DNA from: an uncultured Bdellovibrio sp.
Lineage (GTDB): Bacteria > Bdellovibrionota > Bdellovibrionia > Bdellovibrionales > Bdellovibrionaceae
Direction of reading: 5' to 3'
Assembly (NCBI GenBank): GCA_946482355.1
Contig: CAMLRE010000124.1
Coordinates: forward strand, 1 to 6,562
Length of the DNA: 6,562 nucleotides
The notes under the pieces were generated by a model that searched no databases, was not told where the DNA came from, and was given only the letters and a program-made list of their open reading frames with translations. The position numbers and the translations under genes are program-made. Shown here piece by piece: positions 1-6,163 of this stretch (position 1 is the first letter of the stretch; each line of letters begins with the position of its first letter).

Positions 1-988
1 TTTGTAACTGCTCTTTCATTTCGATTTTGAAAGGAAGAAGCTTAAAGTTTTTTACACCGTCAAACGCTGTGCCTTCTTGAACAGACTTAACCATTGGAAA
101 CATATAATTTTTTTCCATTATGATTTTTTGGGCTTCAGGAGTTTGTAAGAACTGAACAAAACGAATTCCCGCATCGCAGTTGATACAAGAATCCGGTACA
201 CCGGCAAATTCTACTTGAATCGGATGGCCGTCTTTAAATTCAAGCGCCGTGAAGTGAGAATCTTTTTCTTCGACTAAGTGATAAACCGGCGATGTAGCGT
301 AAGATAACACAATGTCAGCTTGTTTATTTTTAAATAAACCGTAAGCCCCTGACCAACTTGGTGAAAAGCTATGAGCCTGAGCCATTAATTGTTTTACAAA
401 ACTATCAGCTTCAGCTTCTGGTTTAACTTTGTAAATCCAGGCTAAGAAATTTAACCCCGGCGAAGACGTGCGCGGATCTTCTAAAGCAATACGGCCTTTA
501 AGTTCTGGCTTTAATAAGTCATCTAGCTTTTCAATTGTTACTTTTAAATCATCACGAGAAACAAACGCAATCGGAGCCCAGTCGTAGGCTTTAAATTGTT
601 CCATTTTCTCGAGTTCTTTTAAATTCTCCGGAAGATTAAAAGATGTTTTTGATTCGATTGTTTTCCAAGTTAATTTATCTGCTGAACGTGCAATGTCGTA
701 TTGATCCAAACTTAAGATCACATCACCTACAGCTTGATTGCCTTCAAAAGAAATTTTCTGAAATACTAAGGCCGGATCAGACATTTCTAAGTAAGTGATT
801 TTAATACCCGTTTGTTTTTCAAACACTTCTTTTAATTTCGGGCCAGGGCCCCACGAACCGATGAAAGAACCAGAGCCATACACTTTTAAACTCGTGTAAT
901 CTGCACTGGCCTGGCCATCATCACGATAAAAATAAAATACTGTTAAACATGAAAAGATAACTGCAACAAAAGCTAAGAAATGCTTCAT
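1..988 (-). CDS. thiB: ThiB-like periplasmic thiamine-binding protein of an ABC importer (3' end cut by window edge)
   Basis: Substrate-binding subunit expected to capture thiamine (or its phosphates) in the periplasm and pass it to a ThiP/ThiQ-type ABC permease. Reading the minus strand from the ATG at 988 gives 329 codons with no stop before the left edge. The E. coli protein is 327 residues, so this one is slightly longer at its N-terminus and probably lacks its last 15-20 residues here. Residues 1-21 are a hydrophobic signal or anchor, with a possible signal peptidase site after the ASA at 27-29. Family hallmarks are SWGPGPKLKEVFE at 45-57, DPRTSSPGL at 171-179, SGAYGLF at 213-219 and LSYATSPVYH at 228-237. 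Against my recollection of E. coli ThiB, pocket residues W46, S176, W212, Y230 and Y236 are kept, while others differ. A Cys pair (C268, C271) is present. The start lies 6 bases after the DoxX-like stop, with a weak TGGTGG Shine-Dalgarno. Last visible gene of the leftward operon; thiP and thiQ would be expected beyond the edge. Confidence 0.87.
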   Translation of the reverse strand, partial: MKHFLAFVAVIFSCLTVFYFYRDDGQASADYTSLKVYGSGSFIGSWGPGPKLKEVFEKQTGIKITYLEMSDPALVFQKISFEGNQAVGDVILSLDQYDIARSADKLTWKTIESKTSFNLPENLKELEKMEQFKAYDWAPIAFVSRDDLKVTIEKLDDLLKPELKGRIALEDPRTSSPGLNFLAWIYKVKPEAEADSFVKQLMAQAHSFSPSWSGAYGLFKNKQADIVLSYATSPVYHLVEEKDSHFTALEFKDGHPIQVEFAGVPDSCINCDAGIRFVQFLQTPEAQKIIMEKNYMFPMVKSVQEGTAFDGVKNFKLLPFKIEMKEQLQ

Positions 989-994
989 TAAGAA

Positions 995-1477
995 CTACCA
1001 CCAAATTCCGCGATAACGTTTATAAAAATAGTAATCTAACCCCAAACAACGACCAGCACCTACCCATGCTAATAACACATGACAGGCGATCATTAGTTTA
1101 AAGAAAAATTCTTGGCTAGAACTTGCCACAGCTAGGTAATTCAGACAAAGCAATAATCCTAGAATTGATGCTGGGCGAACAACGTATCCGATCAAATATG
1201 AAAACCCAATGATAATTTGAATGCCGACAAGAACAAAAGCGTAGAACGGCCAGTGGCTCATTAAATGTTCTGTTAAAAAGAAACGGTACCAAAATGGCAT
1301 TTGTGTTTTATTTAAAGCTTCAACTAAAAGATCGCTCACCATCGAATTACCGATCACGTGAACTTTCCAATCTTTAACGGCTTGTTGAATATAAAAATAG
1401 CCTAAAAAAATTCTTAGAAAAGAAATCGGAAGCAAATGCCCCACGTATTTTAAACTTTCAAAATAAGCTTGTAGCAT
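995..1477 (-). CDS. DoxX-like four-helix integral membrane protein
   Basis: Small inner-membrane protein of 160 residues. Four hydrophobic segments are visible at about 12-33, 77-99, 103-119 and 124-142. The pattern RIFLGYFYIQQAV after the first helix start, a long loop holding WYRFF (63-67), and a C-terminal GAGRCLGLDYY (140-150) followed by basic and aromatic residues resemble the DoxX/DoxD-like family. That family includes the small subunit of thiosulfate:quinone oxidoreductase and many uncharacterised membrane proteins. No redox-cofactor residues can be assigned from sequence alone, so the function is unknown. It sits between nth and thiB with gaps of 5 and 6 bases, so it is almost certainly co-transcribed. 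The Shine-Dalgarno is weak (an AAAGG lies about 15 bases upstream of the ATG, inside nth), suggesting translational coupling to nth. Whether it takes part in thiamine uptake is unknown. Confidence 0.75.
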   Translation of the reverse strand: MLQAYFESLKYVGHLLPISFLRIFLGYFYIQQAVKDWKVHVIGNSMVSDLLVEALNKTQMPFWYRFFLTEHLMSHWPFYAFVLVGIQIIIGFSYLIGYVVRPASILGLLLCLNYLAVASSSQEFFFKLMIACHVLLAWVGAGRCLGLDYYFYKRYRGIWW

Positions 1478-1482
1478 GTCTG

Positions 1483-2142
1483 CTATCTTAGACCTTTACG
1501 TGGGCAGCGGGTAGCTAAAAAACAATTCTCACAGTCCGGAGATCTAGCTTTGCAGATAGCTCGACCATGCGAAATTAAATAGTGCGAAAGCATAATCCAC
1601 TCAGACTGGTCGAACATAGCATTTAGTTTTTGTTCGATCTTAACCGCATCTTGAATTTTAACCCAGCCAAAACGATTTGCTAAACGAGTCACATGGGTAT
1701 CCACGACCACGCCGGTTGCGATACCAAATGCATTTCCTAAAACAACATTGGCGGTTTTACGGCCGATGCCAGGTAAAGCCACTAACTCGTCCAGTGTTTT
1801 GGGAACCTGGTTATTGTATTTGTCTTTTAAAATCTGACAGTTGGCTTTGATATTTTTAGCTTTGTTTTTATAAAAACCCGTTGAACGAATCGCTGTTTCA
1901 ATCACTTCAACATCTTCGTCAGCCAGATCACTTGGTTTTTTATAAGTTTTAAAAAGATCTTTGGTCACGATGTTCACGCGCTCATCCGTACACTGCGCAG
2001 ATAAGATCGTAGCTATCATTAACTGAAAAGGATTATTAAAATTAAGTGCGCAGTGAGCGTCGGGATAATTTTTTTTAAGAAGGTTCAAACACCAACTAAC
2101 GTCGAGCGAGCCAGACTTTGGTTGGGTTACTTTTTTAGCCAA
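1483..2142 (-). CDS. nth: Endonuclease III (DNA glycosylase / AP lyase), TTG start
   Basis: Base-excision repair enzyme that removes oxidised pyrimidines and cleaves the DNA backbone at abasic sites by beta-elimination. The 219 residues match the family length (E. coli 211). The helix-hairpin-helix motif LPGIGRKTANVVLG spans 123-136, with catalytic Lys129. The second catalytic residue is Asp148 in VVDTHVTRL. The C-terminal [4Fe-4S] ligands have canonical spacing C-X6-C-X2-C-X5-C at C197, C204, C207 and C213. The N-terminal FQLMIATILSAQCTDE region is also typical. The start is a TTG at 2142, five bases after the ferredoxin stop. An AAGG lies 9 bases before it, inside the ferredoxin end, and the first in-frame ATG (Met42) would delete conserved sequence, so TTG is the best choice. 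Overlapping signals suggest translation coupled to the ferredoxin gene. Confidence 0.96.
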   Translation of the reverse strand: MAKKVTQPKSGSLDVSWCLNLLKKNYPDAHCALNFNNPFQLMIATILSAQCTDERVNIVTKDLFKTYKKPSDLADEDVEVIETAIRSTGFYKNKAKNIKANCQILKDKYNNQVPKTLDELVALPGIGRKTANVVLGNAFGIATGVVVDTHVTRLANRFGWVKIQDAVKIEQKLNAMFDQSEWIMLSHYLISHGRAICKARSPDCENCFLATRCPRKGLR

Positions 2143-2147
2143 GCTAA

Positions 2148-2387
2148 TTAGCCTTGATCGCCAAAATCGCCGATGGCTTCAACTGGACAACCTTCCATCG
2201 CTTCTTTACAAGCTGCTTCTTCTTCTTGAGTTTCAGGTTGTTTTGTTACGAAAGCGTGGCCGTCTTCTTCGTGCATACCGAAATTTTTAGGAGCTGTTAG
2301 AACACAAGCATCACAAGCAATGCAGGATTGATCGACAAACATTTTGCCAGCTTTGTTTTCTTTCCATTTTTGACCTAGATCAGCCAT
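2148..2387 (-). CDS. Single-cluster ferredoxin ([4Fe-4S]), first gene of the leftward operon
   Basis: Small acidic cytoplasmic electron carrier of 79 residues. The ligands are C22, C25 and C28 (CIACDAC) and C67 followed by Pro (CPVEAI), the pattern of monocluster bacterial ferredoxins. Bacterial and archaeal relatives often carry an extra Cys four residues after the third ligand that forms a disulfide with a Cys before the last ligand. Here the first is Ala32 while the second, Cys60, remains. The N-terminal 15 or so residues are a polar extension. I chose the ATG at 2387 over an upstream in-frame ATG at 2408. An AGGAG lies 5 bases before the former, and the latter lies inside the predicted -10 box, so it would not be transcribed. 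The redox partner is unknown; the co-transcribed gene nth encodes an Fe-S enzyme but is not known to need a ferredoxin. Confidence 0.9.
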   Translation of the reverse strand: MADLGQKWKENKAGKMFVDQSCIACDACVLTAPKNFGMHEEDGHAFVTKQPETQEEEAACKEAMEGCPVEAIGDFGDQG

Positions 2388-2390
2388 ACG

Positions 2391-2397
2391 TTCTCCT
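2391..2397 (-). promoter_or_regulatory. Shine-Dalgarno deciding the ferredoxin start
   Basis: On the minus strand AGGAGAA sits immediately upstream of the ATG at 2387, with 5 bases between AGGAG and the start codon. This is a near-ideal ribosome-binding site and supports the shorter ferredoxin start rather than the upstream ATG at 2408. Confidence 0.85.
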
Positions 2398-2406
2398 AAT
2401 TGTCGC

Positions 2407-2435
2407 AATGTAGTTAATATCTGGGCTTAAGTCAA
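2407..2435 (-). promoter_or_regulatory. Sigma-70-like promoter of the ferredoxin-nth-DoxX-thiB operon
   Basis: On the minus strand the -35 box TTGACT (2435-2430, 5 of 6 consensus) is separated by exactly 17 bases from the -10 box TACATT (2412-2407, 4 of 6). Transcription would begin near 2400, leaving a leader of only about a dozen bases before the ferredoxin ATG. There is therefore no room for a TPP riboswitch upstream of the first gene, although thiB lies in the operon. Prediction from sequence only. Confidence 0.65.
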
Positions 2436-2452
2436 ATTCATAGAACTGGCCC

Positions 2453-2481
2453 ATCACAGTCCCGGGTTTCGCAGCTATAAT
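2453..2481 (+). promoter_or_regulatory. Sigma-70-like promoter of the rightward unit (GNAT gene onward)
   Basis: A perfect TATAAT -10 box at 2476-2481 is preceded, with a 17-base spacer, by ATCACA at 2453-2458 (4 of 6 match to TTGACA). The predicted start is near 2488, giving a leader of roughly 20 bases. The -35 boxes of the two divergent promoters are 17 bases apart (2436-2452), so both could share a regulator bound between them, although no clear operator was seen there. Confidence 0.65.
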
Positions 2482-2492
2482 AATCCTATCAT

Positions 2493-2498
2493 AAGGAG
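2493..2498 (+). promoter_or_regulatory. Shine-Dalgarno of the GNAT gene
   Basis: AAGGAG lies 9 bases before the ATG at 2508, with an A/T-only spacer. It fixes the start of the acetyltransferase gene. Confidence 0.8.
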
Positions 2499-2507
2499 TT
2501 TTTTATT

Positions 2508-3599
2508 ATGTTAAAGCCCAGATCTCCGGAACAGCATGAATTTGATCATGTTGTCGAATTTTTGAATCATCAATTAAGAGCCGATTCAACATGGCCCATT
2601 AACAGTGAATATCCGACAGCTTTGACTCCCTCAAATATCCACAACATGAGCATTATTGAAGAGGGTGGATCAATTCTTTCACATGCTTTGATTAAACCCA
2701 TTATAACAAAAACGCCTTACGCTATCTACAAAATTGGTACAATTGGCTCGGTTGTTACAGATCCATCGCATCGCCAACAGGGTTTAAGCACTCTGAATAT
2801 GCAAAATTGTTTAGCAAAAGCTACGGCGCAAGACTGCGATTTAGTTATGCTATGGACAGACAAAACTGAATTTTATCAAAAATTTGGATTTGAATTAGCT
2901 GGTTTTGAACACACTTACGTTATCGATCAGCCACTTGCTGCGCGCAGTGAAAATATTCGTATTGTTAAAGGCACACAAGTTGACCCGCAGGCGATATTAA
3001 AACTTTATAGCCAACACAGTGTGGCTTCAGTGCGCACTTTAGATGAAGTGCAACAGTATTTAAAAATTCCGAATGCAAATGTGTACACGGCCTGGAGCAA
3101 CACGAATCAACTTTTAGCTTATGCGGTTGATGGCAAAGGTGCCGATTTACAAACGTTCATTCATGAATGGGCCGGCCAAATTGATGCTTTATTGGATATT
3201 GTAAGCCACATCGTAAAAACTGAAAATCAACCTTATCATCTGATGGTACCTCAGCACGCCACTAACTTAAGAAAAGTTTTAGATGGCTTGCAGGTTTTTA
3301 GCCACCGCGGTTTTTTAGCGATGGTTCGTATTCATAACTTTGAAGCCATCGCTACAAAAGTGAAAAAAGCTTTCCGCGCTGAAGGTTATGACCAAATCGT
3401 TTTAGAAAAACAGCACGGCCAAATCGTATTCGGTTACGGCCAGGATCTTTACACCTTAGATGAAGAAGCTGATTTAGCAAAAATTTTATTCGGGCCAGCT
3501 ACAATTGATGAAATGACTTTTATCAAACCTGAAACACGTAAAGTTTTATCAGCTATTTTACCACTGCCACTTTGGGTTTGGGGTTGGGATTCTATATGA
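2508..3599 (+). CDS. GNAT-family N-acetyltransferase with a second C-terminal domain
   Basis: Predicted cytoplasmic acetyl-CoA-dependent acetyltransferase of 363 residues, about twice a single GNAT domain. The N-terminal GNAT domain covers roughly 10-140. Motif A reads IGTIGSVVTDPSHRQQGLS (76-94), with the acetyl-CoA pyrophosphate loop R89-Q-Q-G92-L-S94, and motif B-like FYQKFGFELAGF is at 122-133. The last loop position is Ser where Gly or Ala is usual. Residues 150-340 form a second region (AYAVDGKGADLQTFIHEWAG at about 204-223) that may be a degenerate second GNAT-like fold. The C-terminal PLPLWVWGWDSI tail resembles the ends of related proteins. The substrate cannot be deduced. The start is well supported by AAGGAG and the TATAAT promoter. 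The TGA stop overlaps the ATG of the next gene by four bases (ATGA), so the two are translationally coupled. Confidence 0.83.
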   Translation: MLKPRSPEQHEFDHVVEFLNHQLRADSTWPINSEYPTALTPSNIHNMSIIEEGGSILSHALIKPIITKTPYAIYKIGTIGSVVTDPSHRQQGLSTLNMQNCLAKATAQDCDLVMLWTDKTEFYQKFGFELAGFEHTYVIDQPLAARSENIRIVKGTQVDPQAILKLYSQHSVASVRTLDEVQQYLKIPNANVYTAWSNTNQLLAYAVDGKGADLQTFIHEWAGQIDALLDIVSHIVKTENQPYHLMVPQHATNLRKVLDGLQVFSHRGFLAMVRIHNFEAIATKVKKAFRAEGYDQIVLEKQHGQIVFGYGQDLYTLDEEADLAKILFGPATIDEMTFIKPETRKVLSAILPLPLWVWGWDSI

Positions 3600-4414
3600 A
3601 ATTTTCAAAAATAATCATCGTATCTGTTTTAGCTTTCGTGGCTTTCACGCAAGCTTCTTGTATGAAGAAGCAAAATTTAGAAGATTCAAATCTAGGACCT
3701 GCGGTTTCAGCAGACGAAGTTGAATCTAAAATGGCCGAAGGCATCGGTGTGCTTACGCCAGATGATATTAATCGCAACGAATCAAGCAGCTTAATGGCTG
3801 TGACCACATATGAAGATTCACAATCTGTAAAGCTTTTTAGCCAATCATTGATTGTAAATTCAATTGTGAGTGACACGACAATGACGCGCATTAATTTAGA
3901 TTATTCAAAAACGGATTATTTAAATTCAAACCAATCATTTAATAACTTTGCTTACCCGCTTGAATTCAGCCACTCGTCAGATGTTGAATCTCAATCTGTG
4001 CCCCGCCAGCAGTTAACAGCTAAAGCCGCTGATAAGGTTCCGTTTTTTCTGTACCGCGCTTTTATCGCAATGGCGGTTTTTGCCTGCCGCGAAGAAAAAG
4101 TCACGTGTCATAATTTAACTGTGGTTGATAGCGAAATGGGATTATCTCCAGATTTAGCTGACCCGCGCATTTGCAGCGATAGCCTTCACTGTAAAATTCC
4201 GGTGCGTAAAGTTGAGTTTGATTTAATTGATAACAAAGAAATTCAATCTGACGGCCAAGCCACACGTGCCCATTACACGTTTGTTACTTCGCCGAATTTA
4301 CCTTTCTTTTCAAAGGTGCTTAAGTATTGCGTACGCGGTCTAGTTGACCTGGAAAGCCGTAAAGTTTTAGCTGAAGATTGCGTCAGCATTAATGGATTTT
4401 CTGTAGGCGACTAA
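3596..4414 (+). CDS. Probable exported lipoprotein of unknown function, Cys-rich C-terminal half
   Basis: I do not recognise this 272-residue protein. It begins with a classic export signal: Lys2 and Lys5, a hydrophobic stretch at 6-18, then TQASC with Cys22 as the candidate lipidation site. The -3 residue is Gln rather than the usual Leu, so signal peptidase II cleavage is likely but not certain. Residues 23-150 are polar, rich in Ser, Asn and Asp, and probably form an extended or beta-rich part. The C-terminal part holds six Cys (164, 171, 193, 199, 245, 262), an even number compatible with three periplasmic disulfides. The ATG at 3596 is preferred over an in-frame ATG at 3572 because it puts the basic signal-peptide start at residue 1 and overlaps the GNAT stop as ATGA. 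A 51-base gap follows before the ElbB-like gene. Confidence 0.78.
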   Translation: MKFSKIIIVSVLAFVAFTQASCMKKQNLEDSNLGPAVSADEVESKMAEGIGVLTPDDINRNESSSLMAVTTYEDSQSVKLFSQSLIVNSIVSDTTMTRINLDYSKTDYLNSNQSFNNFAYPLEFSHSSDVESQSVPRQQLTAKAADKVPFFLYRAFIAMAVFACREEKVTCHNLTVVDSEMGLSPDLADPRICSDSLHCKIPVRKVEFDLIDNKEIQSDGQATRAHYTFVTSPNLPFFSKVLKYCVRGLVDLESRKVLAEDCVSINGFSVGD

Positions 4415-4434
4415 GCCAATATAGTTTATATTCT

Positions 4435-4458
4435 TCTCGAGGTCTTCGCGCCTCGAGA
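4435..4458 (+). promoter_or_regulatory. Perfect inverted repeat overlapping the ElbB-like ribosome-binding site
   Basis: TCTCGAGG at 4435-4442 and CCTCGAGA at 4451-4458 are exact reverse complements around an 8-base loop. The Shine-Dalgarno GAGAGG (4455-4460), 5 bases before the ATG at 4466, overlaps the 3' arm by four bases, so folding would partly hide it. There is no T-run after the stem, so it does not look like an intrinsic terminator. A TATATT -10-like hexamer lies just upstream at 4427-4432 without a good -35, so the dyad could instead be a DNA operator. Confidence 0.6.
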
Positions 4459-4465
4459 GGTTACA

Positions 4466-5047
4466 ATGAGAAAAATCGCTGTCTTGGCTGTGGGATTTGG
4501 ACCAGGCCAATCTGAAATCACCGAAACAATCAGTCTTTTAATTTCTCTTTCTGAATTCAAAGCCGCATTTAAAATTTTCGCCTTCGACCGTTCAACAGCT
4601 TTAAACCATCACGAACTTTATTCTTTAGAAGAACTAAACCCGGCTCACTTTGATGCTTTAGTTTTACCGGGCGGCGTTGGTAATGCCACACACATTTCAA
4701 CTTGGGCCAAGGACAAAGTGAAAATGACAGTGAACCCGACTGTTGAAAAAATTATTTCTAAATTCTACGAAGATTCAAAACCGATCGGTGCGATTTGCAT
4801 GGCGCCGATTGTTGTCGCGAAAGTTTTGAGCAAACGTAAACCAAATATTACTTTAGGCGAGGATTTTTCTGAAACAGACATCGTTGAAAAATGGAATGTC
4901 AGTGTTGAAAAATGTCCGTCGACAGATTACATCACAGACCGCGATACAAAAGTGATCACGACTCCGGCCTATATGAATGACGCTACACCATTTGAGGTCT
5001 ATACGGGAATCCGTGCTTTCACCAAAGAACTTGTCGAGATGGCGTAA
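4466..5047 (+). CDS. elbB: ElbB-like protein (DJ-1/PfpI, class I glutamine amidotransferase-like fold)
   Basis: Cytoplasmic protein of 193 residues related to E. coli ElbB, a DJ-1/PfpI superfamily member reported to have glyoxalase-type activity and linked by older work to isoprenoid synthesis. Matching blocks are GQSEITETI (14-22), FDALVLPGGVGNATHIS (62-78), KPIGAICMAPIVVAKVL (105-121) with nucleophile-position Cys111, and DTKVITTPAYM (160-170). Glu17 sits where ElbB has its GSEIHE motif. Compared with E. coli ElbB (217 residues, from memory) the protein lacks about 20 residues between 40 and 60, a loop region. The N-terminus starts directly with the MRKIAVLAVGFG strand, and GAGAGG supports the ATG. 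It lies 51 bases after the lipoprotein and 21 before ddl, so it is likely co-transcribed with ddl. The physiological substrate is unknown. Confidence 0.85.
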   Translation: MRKIAVLAVGFGPGQSEITETISLLISLSEFKAAFKIFAFDRSTALNHHELYSLEELNPAHFDALVLPGGVGNATHISTWAKDKVKMTVNPTVEKIISKFYEDSKPIGAICMAPIVVAKVLSKRKPNITLGEDFSETDIVEKWNVSVEKCPSTDYITDRDTKVITTPAYMNDATPFEVYTGIRAFTKELVEMA

Positions 5048-5068
5048 CTGCGAATACACTAAACGTGT

Positions 5069-6151
5069 ATGAAAAAAATCGCGATTATTTTTGGTGGCCA
5101 CTCTTCAGAACATGAAGTTTCAATTAATTCTGCTCGCAATATTTTTAAAGCGATGGATAAATCTAAATTTACTCCGGTACTTTTAGGCGTTTCAAAACAA
5201 GGAACGTGGTATTCAATTAACGAAAAAGATTTCGAAACTTTAGAATCAATTAACGATAATAAAATGGCGCAAGAGCAAACAGTCACGTTAATTCGCGCGC
5301 AATCAAAAGTTTACGCTTTAAATTTACAAAACCAACAACGCCAGGAATTAGATTGTGCGTTTGCCATCATTCACGGAACAAACGGCGAAGATGGAACTAT
5401 GCAAGGCCACTTAAAAATCTTAGGCCTTCCGTTTGTAGGCTGCGGTGTTATGTCGTCAGCTATTGCGATGGATAAAGAAGTCATGAAAATCGTAATGACT
5501 GCTGCTGGAATTCCTAATTCTAAATGGGTTGTTCTTAAGAGCTATGAAACCCCTGACTTTGATAAAATTTCTAAACAATTAGGCCTACCGTTCTTTATTA
5601 AACCTGCCAATGCCGGTTCGTCTGTAGGTGTTCACAAAATCAAATCGAAAGAAGATTTTGCAGCAAAAATTAAAGATGCTTTTAAATACGATCATAAAGT
5701 TTTAGCTGAAGAATTTATTGATGGCCGCGAAGTAGAATGTTCAGTGATGGGTTTAAACCAAAAACCAGAAGCGGCTATGCCTGGTGAATTAGTGGTTAAA
5801 CATGAATTCTACTCTTACGAAGCAAAATACTTAGATCCAAATGGGGCCGAGATTGTGATTCCTGCAAAGATTACTGCAGAGCAAATTGATCAGGTAAGAA
5901 GTTTAGCCGTTAAAACATACCAAGCTTTATACTGCGATGGATTAACTCGCGTTGATTTCTTTTTGAAAAAAGATGGCACATTAACGGTGAATGAAATTAA
6001 CACGCTGCCAGGTTTTACAAAAATTTCGATGTACCCAATGATGTGGCAAGCCAAAGGTGTGCAGTACAGCGATTTGATTACTAAATTAATTCAATTAGCT
6101 TTTGATAAAAACGACTTTGATAACCAATTAAATTTGGACTTTAGATCGTAA
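5069..6151 (+). CDS. ddl: D-alanine--D-alanine ligase
   Basis: ATP-grasp enzyme that joins two D-alanines in the cytoplasm to make the dipeptide added to UDP-MurNAc-tripeptide by MurF, an essential step in peptidoglycan synthesis. The 360 residues fit the longer DdlA-type length. Conserved features are FGGHSSEHEVS (8-18, with Glu14), IHGTNGEDGTMQG (101-113), FIKPANAGSSVGV (176-188, phosphate-binding loop with Ser184/Ser185), EEFIDGREVECSVMG (214-228), FYSYEAKYL (247-255) with Tyr254, TRVDFF (293-298) with Arg294, and VNEINTLPGFT (307-317) with Glu309 and Asn311. Tyr254 in the EAKY motif is the D-Ala-type residue, which argues against a D-lactate-type Van ligase. The gene starts 21 bases after elbB with no recognisable Shine-Dalgarno, so it may depend on coupling to elbB. 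Confidence 0.97.
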   Translation: MKKIAIIFGGHSSEHEVSINSARNIFKAMDKSKFTPVLLGVSKQGTWYSINEKDFETLESINDNKMAQEQTVTLIRAQSKVYALNLQNQQRQELDCAFAIIHGTNGEDGTMQGHLKILGLPFVGCGVMSSAIAMDKEVMKIVMTAAGIPNSKWVVLKSYETPDFDKISKQLGLPFFIKPANAGSSVGVHKIKSKEDFAAKIKDAFKYDHKVLAEEFIDGREVECSVMGLNQKPEAAMPGELVVKHEFYSYEAKYLDPNGAEIVIPAKITAEQIDQVRSLAVKTYQALYCDGLTRVDFFLKKDGTLTVNEINTLPGFTKISMYPMMWQAKGVQYSDLITKLIQLAFDKNDFDNQLNLDFRS

Positions 6152-6163
6152 CCGAAATTGAAA

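Noticed and set aside
2388..2408. Longer ferredoxin start at the ATG at 2408
   Set aside because: That ATG falls in the predicted -10 box and has no Shine-Dalgarno, while the ATG at 2387 has AGGAG at ideal spacing.
2388..2475. TPP riboswitch ahead of the thiB-containing operon
   Set aside because: The predicted leader is only about a dozen bases and none of the conserved TPP-sensor words is present.
3592..3891. Minus-strand 99-residue open frame inside the lipoprotein gene
   Set aside because: Antisense shadow of a gene with a clear signal peptide and coupled start; no ribosome-binding site or recognisable motif.
4435..4458. Intrinsic terminator after the lipoprotein gene
   Set aside because: The stem is strong, but the sequence after it is GGTTACA with no T-run, and it overlaps the next gene's ribosome-binding site.
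4853..5286. Two minus-strand open frames across the end of elbB and the start of ddl
   Set aside because: Both lie antisense to strongly conserved protein families, so they are shadows.
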